In this document: positions 1 through 4,508 of the stretch, piece after piece
Position numbering within the stretch: position 1 is the stretch's first letter
Layout: the number at the start of each line of letters is the position of its first letter
Assembly: GCA_045538175.1 (NCBI GenBank)
Contig: JAZSQZ010000128.1
Coordinates: forward strand, 1-5,521
From: JAZSQZ01 sp045538175
GTDB lineage: Bacteria; Bacillota; Clostridia; Christensenellales; UBA1242
Direction of reading: 5' to 3'
Length of the DNA: 5,521 bases
The notes under the pieces: model-generated
The model's database searches: none
Told to the model about the DNA's origin: nothing
Seen by the model: the letters and a program-made list of their open reading frames with translations, nothing else
Program-made: the position numbers and the translations under genes

Positions 1-114
1 AAAAAGGCAAATGCAATTTCTGCTTTAGCTGAATATGAATATCGTTGCGGTTTTAGTACTGACCCAACTCTTCAAATGGCAGCTTGTATCTGTGAGTTGT
101 TCCAATGTATTTAA
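1..114 (+). CDS. C-terminal end of a probable clamp-loader large subunit (gp44/RFC-like), partial
   Basis: Frame 1 is open from the first base to TAA at 112-114 and gives 37 residues; the start lies outside the window. The tail contains ALAEYEYRCGF and a following helix, DPTLQMAACICELFQ. This resembles the last helices of replication factor C small subunits and T4 gp44-type loaders, where a (G/A)EY(D/E)(F/Y)R segment precedes a helix of the type IQLEALL. gp44 is the AAA+ ATPase that, with gp62, opens and loads the sliding clamp for the phage DNA polymerase. The presence of a gp62-like gene about 1.9 kb downstream supports the call. Only the collar-domain end is visible, with no Walker or SRC motif, so the assignment is an inference. 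It could be another protein with a similar helical tail. Confidence 0.5.
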   Translation, partial: KKANAISALAEYEYRCGFSTDPTLQMAACICELFQCI

Positions 115-131
115 TTAAGTTAATTCAATAT

Positions 132-194
132 ATGATTAAACACTTCTATAAGCCCGGGTTCTCCGAGTTTATGGAAGAATTGGAGGATAAATAA
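132..194 (+). CDS. Possible 20-residue mini-ORF
   Basis: The ORF runs from ATG 132 to TAA 192-194 and encodes MIKHFYKPGFSEFMEELEDK, a short peptide with an acidic tail. There is no convincing SD upstream because the region is AT-only, including TTAATTAA at 111-118. Its main support is position: its stop overlaps the next ATG by one base (TAATG) and its last codons contain the SD of the next ORF. This is how coupled phage genes are usually arranged. It may instead be a leader ORF or chance. No function can be assigned. Confidence 0.25.
   Translation: MIKHFYKPGFSEFMEELEDK
182..186 (+). promoter_or_regulatory. Strong Shine-Dalgarno GGAGG for the membrane micropeptide
   Basis: GGAGG lies 7 bases upstream of ATG 194, an ideal spacing. 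It is the best SD in the first 800 bases of the window and the main reason for believing that the 21-residue ORF at 194-259 is translated. Confidence 0.5.
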
Positions 195-259
195 TGCAAG
201 CTGATTTTATTGCTTTATTATTTTTCGTAGGATCTATAATTATACATTATGTTGGATAG
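194..259 (+). CDS. 21-residue single-pass membrane micropeptide
   Basis: ATG 194 to TAG 257-259 encodes 21 residues. After MQADF the peptide is almost entirely hydrophobic (IALLFFVGSIII), followed by HYVG, which is enough for one membrane span. GGAGG stands 7 bases upstream, and the ATG overlaps the preceding stop as TAATG. Another ATG in a different frame (249) sits inside its last codons, so it could be coupled to the glutaredoxin-like gene downstream. The family is not recognised. Very small hydrophobic proteins are common in tailed phages, for example holin-like, superinfection or host-membrane effectors, but nothing here chooses among those roles. The short length means chance is possible; the strong SD and the hydrophobic composition argue against it. 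Confidence 0.4.
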   Translation: MQADFIALLFFVGSIIIHYVG

Positions 260-274
260 TCAGAAATTATCGTT

Positions 275-280
275 GGAAAG
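275..280 (+). promoter_or_regulatory. Ribosome-binding site GGAAAG pointing to ATG 288
   Basis: GGAAAG sits 7 bases upstream of ATG 288. That ATG is in the wrong frame for the glutaredoxin-like coding sequence that begins a few codons later. The site suggests the ancestral start was ATG 288 and that one base has been gained (or misread) between it and the coding frame. Confidence 0.4.
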
Positions 281-294
281 CTTTTTGATGGGCT

Positions 295-909
295 ATAAAC
301 ACCGGAGTTTATATTTTTACTTCCGATACTTGCAGAGCTTGTCAAGACTACAAACGAGAGATTGAATGGATAAACAACTGTTATCTGTATTTTGTTGAAG
401 TAACAACAGAAGAAGAAAAAGCAATTTTGGCTAAAGTAATTAACAAAAAAGCTTTTCCACAGACTGTTGGTTATGTAGATAATGAAATAAAGTTTGTTGA
501 AGGTGGTGTGATTTACGATAAAGGCTGGATTGAAATACAAAAATTCCTTGATAAATTCGGCACAAATCCATTACCAAAAGATGAAATCCAGCGTAGAATT
601 GAAAGACAAAAGAACAGATGTTTGCTTACCTTGTATGCAATTCCAGAGAATATACAAGGTGAAGAACGAAAAAAGATTGTAAACAGTGCTCATAAGTTCA
701 ATGAAATGCCCATAGATATTGACGCTTTTTGTCCTGAAGTAGAAACAAAGGAAAGAGAAAGAATGTTAGAAGGTCAATATCATTATGCTAAGTTAGTTAT
801 TTGGTCAGGTGGAACTTGTTCAAATTTCACTAATGATATAGTTCTCGGTTACACTATAAATAATCAAGAAGTTAAATTCATTGAAAGAGATATTAGTGAG
901 GTGATTTAA
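295..909 (+). CDS. Glutaredoxin/thioredoxin-like protein with a disrupted start
   Basis: This frame is open from 289 to TAA 907-909. Counting from the ATA at 295 gives 204 residues. The N-terminal third is a thioredoxin-fold redox domain: strand GVYIFTS, active-site C13-R-A-C16 at the start of a helix, a second strand (LYFVEV), then FPQTVGY with the expected cis-proline (P55) before the last strands and EGG turn. Such proteins are dithiol electron donors, in phages often for ribonucleotide reductase, acting in the cytoplasm. Residues about 90-204 form a charged extension not found in classic glutaredoxins and not recognised. No ATG, GTG or TTG occurs in frame before the CxxC; TTG 427 would delete the active site. 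ATG 288 has a good SD but is one base out of frame. Removing one base (GGG at 290-292, or AAA at 297-299) gives ATG plus the intact domain. It is therefore a sequencing error, a damaged gene, a +1 shift or a rare ATA start. Confidence 0.7.
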   Translation: MNTGVYIFTSDTCRACQDYKREIEWINNCYLYFVEVTTEEEKAILAKVINKKAFPQTVGYVDNEIKFVEGGVIYDKGWIEIQKFLDKFGTNPLPKDEIQRRIERQKNRCLLTLYAIPENIQGEERKKIVNSAHKFNEMPIDIDAFCPEVETKERERMLEGQYHYAKLVIWSGGTCSNFTNDIVLGYTINNQEVKFIERDISEVI

Positions 910-1685
910 TGATTGAAATTGTTTCTGTTAAAGAACGAACTGATGAAATGGTAGATACCGATACTTTGTTTTATATACCTAATGGTCCTGGTTGTGAGTC
1001 AATGACTGAAAAATATAACTGGGCAATTAAGCATATTATTCTCAAAAAGAAAAACAAAGATGATTTAGTTTGTTTTAGACACCAAGATACTGAATTACGC
1101 ACAGCTAGAGATATTATTGAATATAAGTTACACAATTTATTTGCTGATGGTACTGTTGGTTGTGCTGGTGTAATTGGAACGATACAGTTAGAAAGTAGTT
1201 GTACTTGGTGGACTCCAAACCGTGATGTAAATGGTTCTGGATATATTATCCAAGGAGGTGTAAGACCCAAAAAGAACGCAAAGGGTGAAAATCTTGTAGA
1301 TGCTGAAGGAAAACCAATAATGGAAAATTATGAGTATCCAATGGCTGACCACCCTGGTGTTCACGATTATTTGGCAACAGTAGATGGCTGTTGTTTGTTT
1401 TTCCCTAAGAAAGTATTTGAAGATGGGTTACGATTTGATGAAAGTCTAAAAGAATATCATTTTTACGACTGTGATATCTGTTTGCAAATTTTGGAAAGAG
1501 GATTGAAAGTATCTACTATTGATGTGACTGTAAAACATCAAAGCAGTGGTATTCCTTCACCAAATTTTAGAGAACTTGGTTTGGTATTTTTTAAGAAGTG
1601 GGATAACAAAGTAAAAGGTCAATGGCCTATTTCACGCTTAACCAAGTTTTATGCCTATGATGAAAAGTCAGCAGATAATAAATGA
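909..1685 (+). CDS. GT-A-fold glycosyltransferase (family 2-like)
   Basis: The protein has 258 residues. ATG 909 overlaps the previous stop (TAATG), with GAGG 7 bases upstream (898-901). It resembles the Glyco_tranf_2_5 type of glycosyltransferase: FRHQD (56-60) with an acidic residue in the DxD position, VGCAGVIG (83-90) and a following TWW (99-101) as in the sugar-nucleotide fold, VDGCCLFF (158-165), FDE (176-178), HFYDCDICLQ (184-193) and KHQSSG (209-214) near the end of the catalytic domain. Enzymes of this group transfer a sugar from a nucleotide-sugar donor; the acceptor cannot be read from sequence. In a phage, possible acceptors are modified DNA bases, virion proteins or host surface glycans. 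There is no signal peptide or membrane segment, so it is probably cytoplasmic. Its position between clamp-loader genes makes a DNA-related role worth considering but does not show it. The last 35 bases overlap the next gene. Confidence 0.8.
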   Translation: MIEIVSVKERTDEMVDTDTLFYIPNGPGCESMTEKYNWAIKHIILKKKNKDDLVCFRHQDTELRTARDIIEYKLHNLFADGTVGCAGVIGTIQLESSCTWWTPNRDVNGSGYIIQGGVRPKKNAKGENLVDAEGKPIMENYEYPMADHPGVHDYLATVDGCCLFFPKKVFEDGLRFDESLKEYHFYDCDICLQILERGLKVSTIDVTVKHQSSGIPSPNFRELGLVFFKKWDNKVKGQWPISRLTKFYAYDEKSADNK

Positions 1686-2034
1686 TGTAAAGACAAATTT
1701 TAAAGAATTAAATTATTCTGTTGTTTATCAGGACGATTTGCCTGTGAAAATGGTGGGAACCTATGAAGGTTCTCCTGTTTTCGTTATTAACTTTTCTGAC
1801 GGTTCTATTGATTTTGAAGACACCTTTAGAAACAAAAGTTATAAAAATTACATCAAGCCTGTTATGACAGACCCAGAGATATTTTTGGTTGAAAGTAGTG
1901 GAGTTTGTTTTTACTATTATATGCACAGAACACTTATACAAAAATTAATACCGAAAATCGTTTTGGCACTAAAAAATTACTATATTAAATTTAGAAAGGA
2001 GACTATGGAAAATGACTTTACCTGTAGAAGATGA
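1651..2034 (+). CDS. Phage protein of unknown function, 127 residues
   Basis: The ORF is open to TGA 2032-2034. ATG codons at 1651, 1657 and 1660 are all in frame and all lie inside the end of the glycosyltransferase gene; no clear SD distinguishes them, so initiation probably depends on translation of the upstream gene. The protein begins with a short helix (KSQQIINDVKTNFKELNY), then alternating strands around VKMVGTYEGSPVFVINFSDGSIDF, and ends in a basic, hydrophobic helical stretch (LIQKLIPKIVLALKNYYIKF). I recognise no family or catalytic motif. Its final residues overlap the start of the clamp-loader subunit by 23 bases, which puts it in the same coupled transcript. Coding is supported by the unbroken frame linking two overlapping neighbours. 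Confidence 0.65.
   Translation: MPMMKSQQIINDVKTNFKELNYSVVYQDDLPVKMVGTYEGSPVFVINFSDGSIDFEDTFRNKSYKNYIKPVMTDPEIFLVESSGVCFYYYMHRTLIQKLIPKIVLALKNYYIKFRKETMENDFTCRR
1993..2001 (+). promoter_or_regulatory. SD (AGAAAGGAG) deciding the clamp-loader subunit start
   Basis: The GGAG at 1998-2001 lies 10 bases before ATG 2012 and only 3 bases before ATG 2005. ATG 2005 belongs to the frame of the upstream gene and would give a peptide of only nine residues, so this SD serves the start at 2012. Confidence 0.55.
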
Positions 2035-2464
2035 TGAACCAAAAAAACCAACTTTGTTTGATATGTTGTCAATGTTAGAAACCACAAAGACCCCTTGGAA
2101 CGAATTAACTGAAGACCAACAAAAAGCTTATAATCCATTTATGATTAATAGATTTGTAAGTTCTAAGGAAATTTATGCTCCCGCTGTGGCACAAATTGAT
2201 ACACTCAAATTAACACCAGAACAACATTATACTTTAATGTGTGAACTTGTATCAAATACACACAGAAATTACTTTGATTATAAAGCATATAAAAAAGAAA
2301 AATCGTCAAAATCTGACAATAAAGATTTATTGATTTATGCTATTTCCCGTGAATATGAGATAGGTAATAGAGAAGCTAAAATGTATCTTGAACAGATACC
2401 TGATGAAGTATTGACAAAATTGGCTTCTAAATGGGAAGATTCTTATAAATCCAAAACGAAATAA
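2012..2464 (+). CDS. DNA polymerase clamp-loader small subunit (T4 gp62-like, clamp loader A)
   Basis: The protein has 150 residues. It matches the phage clamp-loader A pattern: LFDMLSMLETTK near the N-terminus, the hallmark YNPFMINRFVS (40-50), a helical segment LTPEQHYTLMCELVSNTHR (67-85), and a C-terminal DLLIYAISREYEIGNREAKMYLEQI (105-129), equivalent to the LAKRYQVNTNDA region of T4 gp62. T4 gp62 is longer (187 residues), but shorter versions are usual in non-enterobacterial T4-like phages. It has no ATPase motifs. It works as the single non-ATPase subunit in a complex with four gp44 ATPases that loads the sliding clamp onto primer-template DNA. The likely partner is encoded by the fragment at 1-114. 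In T4 the genes are adjacent; here about 1.9 kb separates them. It overlaps the gene before it and precedes a late-type promoter. Confidence 0.8.
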   Translation: MTLPVEDDEPKKPTLFDMLSMLETTKTPWNELTEDQQKAYNPFMINRFVSSKEIYAPAVAQIDTLKLTPEQHYTLMCELVSNTHRNYFDYKAYKKEKSSKSDNKDLLIYAISREYEIGNREAKMYLEQIPDEVLTKLASKWEDSYKSKTK

Positions 2465-2468
2465 AAGT

Positions 2469-2476
2469 TATAAATA
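2469..2476 (+). promoter_or_regulatory. T4-type late promoter TATAAATA
   Basis: A perfect match to the T4 late promoter -10 octamer lies in the 43-bp gap between genes, 31 bases before ATG 2508. Late promoters of this type need only this element and are read by host RNA polymerase carrying the phage late sigma factor (gp55) with the clamp as activator. No -35 hexamer stands at the proper distance. One octamer can occur by chance in DNA this AT-rich; the intergenic location and the virion-like N-terminus of the protein downstream support it. Confidence 0.5.
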
Positions 2477-2497
2477 CATTAAATGGTAAATTTAATG
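2477..2497 (+). promoter_or_regulatory. Hairpin abutting the ATPase ribosome-binding site
   Basis: CATTAAAT (2477-2484) and ATTTAATG (2490-2497) form a perfect 8-bp inverted repeat with a 5-base loop (GGTAA). The final G of the right arm is the first base of the SD GGAG (2497-2500), 7 bases before ATG 2508. The left arm starts directly after TATAAATA. A transcript coming from upstream would carry both arms, whereas one starting a few bases after TATAAATA would lose much of the left arm. The stem is AT-rich and therefore weak, so its effect is uncertain. Confidence 0.4.
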
Positions 2498-2507
2498 GAG
2501 TAAAACA

Positions 2508-4121
2508 ATGATAAAAGGATTACAAGATTTTATCAATGAAGCTACTGTTGGTGCTGCAAGCCAATATTCTGCTTCAGTGAAGATTGTTCGTTTCTTGGAA
2601 AAGAAGATAGGACAAACTTATGTAGATTTTGATGGTCAGAATTATACCAATAACGAAGGTAATTATTTTGGTTATTTGTTCGTAAGTAATTCTGATACAT
2701 CTGCTATTCGTGTAAATTGGGAAGGTAATGTTTTCCATTCTATTAACTTTTGGCAGGACTGGAACTATAATGTGGACCCTACATTAGAAATCAAGACTGG
2801 TAAAATTGCACCAGGTAATAGTTCTTTTGCAAGATTATTGCCAGAAATTGCTGACATTATCGCAAAGAATAATGCCTTTGAAGATGGTGACGCTGCAGAT
2901 GAAGAACCATCGGAAGATATTGATGAAAGTACACTTGACGAAGCTGCTAAATTCCAGTATGGTGGTCAAATCTATAATGGTAAACAAGCTGTTGTTCGCA
3001 AAATGTATGATGAAGGTAAGGACTTAGAAGATATTAAAGCCACTGTTCAACTCAATGGCAAGTATGTAAAGTCCATTATTGCAAAATATATTAAAGACCA
3101 AGGTGGTTCTGTTAGTGAAGTAGCTGAAGCTCTTGGTGTTTCTAATATTGAAGCCCGTGAACTTTGTGGTGAACATTTTGATGATGAAGGTAATGAAAGT
3201 TATAATCCAGCCATCAAGGTATTAGATGGTGCTAAGGAAACTATCGTTCCTTCTAAACAGTTGAAAGCTGCTCAGGAAGAACTCAATGAAACCGAATATG
3301 CTGACCCAGATTTAGTATTTGATGAATTGTCAGACTATGTTACTTTGATTGCAAAGGGTGTTATGCCTGCTTTGTTGGTAACTGGTCAGGGTGGTATTGG
3401 TAAGTCTTATAACATTGACAAGATTCTTGACCAATATGGAAAGCGTCACGAAACTTGGGAAAAGATTAAAGGTAAGGCTTCTCCTGCAGCTATGTATGCT
3501 ACCTTGTGGTATAACCGCGACAAGATTGTAGTATTTGACGACTGCGATAGTGTATTTAAGGACCCAGATGCTTTGAACATTTTGAAGGGTGCTCTTGATA
3601 ATAATGACTTTAGAGAAATTTCCTGGGCAACTAAATCTGAAGGAATGGTTTATACAACCGACCTTGATGATAACAAGGAAATTGCTGAAAGAGTTCAAGA
3701 ATGGAAAGACGCACACAATGGTAAAGAAGGTTTCCCTAACCACTTTATATTTGAAGGTGAAGTAATTTTCATTTCCAATATGAAGAAGAGCGAAATTTAC
3801 AAGAAGGATTCTGCATTATTGACCCGTTGTACTTGTATTGATATTGTACTCAGTGCACAAGGTGTAATGAAGAGAATGGAAACTGTATTACCACACATCA
3901 AGATTTATAAGTCACTAGGTGCTCGTGGTTCTGAAGGTAAGGATATTACCAATGAAGAATTGAAGAAAGAAGTATTTGACTTTATGAAATCTGATGAGTT
4001 CTTGAAAAATCCAAAACGCCGCGGTAGAGATATTTCTTTCAGAACATTAGACCAAATTTATAAACTTCGTTGGGCTGGTTTGGAAAACTGGAAGGAAAGA
4101 GCTTACAACTGCGGAGGCTAA
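2508..4121 (+). CDS. AAA+ ATPase with capsid-targeting-like N-terminus and HTH-like linker
   Basis: The protein has 537 residues; GGAG lies 7 bases before the ATG. Residues 1-12 (MIKGLQDFINEA) resemble the MKTYQEFIAEA leader of T4 internal head proteins, including an I-N-E/A site like that cut by prohead protease gp21. Residues about 20-118 form an unrecognised, aromatic-rich beta domain. An acidic linker (122-145) ends in L-D-E/A, a second possible site. Residues 150-225 contain two helical units, the second (SVSEVAEALGVSNIEARELC) looking like a helix-turn-helix. The AAA+ core follows: Walker A GQGGIGKS (293-300, K299), Walker B IVVFDDCD (340-347, D344/D345), sensor 1 around N424 in FISN, a likely arginine finger R440 in LLTRC, and arginines at 505-512 as possible sensor 2. 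It would hydrolyse ATP, probably as an oligomer; the substrate is unknown. A late-type promoter precedes it and a small gene follows. The ATPase call is firm; the virion role is inference. Confidence 0.85.
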   Translation: MIKGLQDFINEATVGAASQYSASVKIVRFLEKKIGQTYVDFDGQNYTNNEGNYFGYLFVSNSDTSAIRVNWEGNVFHSINFWQDWNYNVDPTLEIKTGKIAPGNSSFARLLPEIADIIAKNNAFEDGDAADEEPSEDIDESTLDEAAKFQYGGQIYNGKQAVVRKMYDEGKDLEDIKATVQLNGKYVKSIIAKYIKDQGGSVSEVAEALGVSNIEARELCGEHFDDEGNESYNPAIKVLDGAKETIVPSKQLKAAQEELNETEYADPDLVFDELSDYVTLIAKGVMPALLVTGQGGIGKSYNIDKILDQYGKRHETWEKIKGKASPAAMYATLWYNRDKIVVFDDCDSVFKDPDALNILKGALDNNDFREISWATKSEGMVYTTDLDDNKEIAERVQEWKDAHNGKEGFPNHFIFEGEVIFISNMKKSEIYKKDSALLTRCTCIDIVLSAQGVMKRMETVLPHIKIYKSLGARGSEGKDITNEELKKEVFDFMKSDEFLKNPKRRGRDISFRTLDQIYKLRWAGLENWKERAYNCGG

Positions 4122-4122
4122 T

Positions 4123-4359
4123 ATGGATTTGAAAGAAGCTATATCCGTATTACATACAAGTGGTTATGAATTAATTGATGAAGGCTTTTTCAAAGACAAA
4201 TACACCAAATATAAAAATACTGTTATTAGACAAATTAAAGAATATGGTGTAGATTTGGAAAAATACGAAAAAGCAATAATTGACTGGATTCGTGATTACT
4301 TTGTAGATAAAATGAGCCCGTATGATTGTGCTCTGGCTATAAGAGATAATTGTAAATAA
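4123..4359 (+). CDS. Small phage protein of unknown function, 78 residues
   Basis: ATG 4123 follows the ATPase stop (4119-4121) by one base. Its SD, GGAGG at 4113-4117, is embedded in the last codons of the ATPase gene, 5 bases from the ATG. The protein opens with MDLKEAISVLHTSGYELIDE, a helix-turn pattern of a type often seen at the start of small phage proteins, and the rest is helical and charged (YTKYKNTVIRQIKEYGVDLE, then AIIDWIRDYFVDKMSPYDCALAIRDN). No catalytic or metal motif is visible. It is the last gene before the terminator, so it shares a transcript with the ATPase and may be a partner of it. Confidence 0.75.
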   Translation: MDLKEAISVLHTSGYELIDEGFFKDKYTKYKNTVIRQIKEYGVDLEKYEKAIIDWIRDYFVDKMSPYDCALAIRDNCK

Positions 4360-4367
4360 AAATTAAC

Positions 4368-4397
4368 AAAAGATTGGTTGAAAAACCAATCTTTTTT
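4368..4397 (+). terminator. Rho-independent terminator
   Basis: AAAAGATTGGTT (4368-4379) pairs perfectly with AACCAATCTTTT (4384-4395) across a GAAA tetraloop (4380-4383), and the T-run continues into TTGTTTTG. It lies 8 bases after the stop of the 78-residue gene and closes the transcript carrying the ATPase, isolating it from the strong promoter that follows. Confidence 0.9.
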
Positions 4398-4408
4398 GTT
4401 TTGTAAAC

Positions 4409-4437
4409 AGATTTTTACAATAATTTGCAAAAAATCT
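4409..4437 (+). promoter_or_regulatory. Imperfect dyad / AT-rich upstream element of the early promoter
   Basis: AGATTTTT (4409-4416) is repeated inverted as AAAAATCT (4430-4437). CAA/TTG (4418-4420/4425-4427) extends the dyad inward around TAAT, with a small bulge between. A second inverted pair overlaps it: TTGTAAA (4401-4407) with TTTACAA (4414-4420). The dyad ends one base before the -35 box. The same stretch has the T-run, AT, A-run order of an UP element bound by the RNA polymerase alpha subunit. It is therefore either an operator or an activating UP element; the sequence alone does not separate these. Confidence 0.4.
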
Positions 4438-4438
4438 A

Positions 4439-4467
4439 TTGACAAATGGAAGTTTATTTGCTATATT
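4439..4467 (+). promoter_or_regulatory. Strong sigma-70 promoter, extended -10
   Basis: TTGACA (4439-4444), a 17-base spacer and TATATT (4462-4467) preceded by TGC (4459-4461), which is an extended -10. Transcription should start near 4474, leaving about 35 bases of leader before ATG 4509. With a consensus -35, one mismatch in the -10 and ideal spacing, host RNA polymerase should use it without phage factors, as expected for an early phage promoter. Confidence 0.85.
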
Positions 4468-4508
4468 AAACTTAGAAATTGAAACAAACCATCAAATGAG
4501 GTAATACT

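Noticed and set aside
209..240. T4 middle promoter: ATTGCTTTA resembling a MotA box, with TATAAT at 235-240
   Set aside because: The gap to TATAAT is 17 bases and to the alternative TAGGAT is 10, neither fitting the usual 12 +/- 1. The motif lies within coding sequence of the micropeptide and can occur by chance.
286..288. TGA read as an amino acid (recoded genetic code) to extend the redox gene upstream
   Set aside because: TGA ends the glycosyltransferase and the 127-residue gene at natural overlap points, and reading through 286-288 does not give a better start.
115..294. tRNA or structured RNA in the gap before the redox gene
   Set aside because: CCCGGGTTC at 153-161 looks briefly like a T-arm, but no matching stem, acceptor or anticodon arm can be built around it.
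427..909. TTG 427 as the start of the redox protein (160 residues)
   Set aside because: The same frame continues upstream for over 40 codons with a clear thioredoxin-fold strand and CxxC; starting at 427 would remove the active site, and no good SD precedes it.
2411..2449. Sigma-70 promoter from TTGACA at 2411-2416 before the ATPase gene
   Set aside because: The sequence 17 bases downstream is GGAAGA, not a -10 box; TATAAA at 2444 is 27 bases away.
2806..3027. + strand frame of 73 codons inside the ATPase gene
   Set aside because: It is contained in the ATPase gene in another frame, without an SD and without a plausible protein sequence.
3330..3743. Reverse-strand open frame of 137 codons within the ATPase gene
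   Set aside because: It lies opposite the AAA+ core, has no SD and a composition typical of an antisense shadow. The other reverse-strand frames (247-540, 971-1270, 1708-1941, 4461-5045, 5243-5482) were rejected for the same reason.
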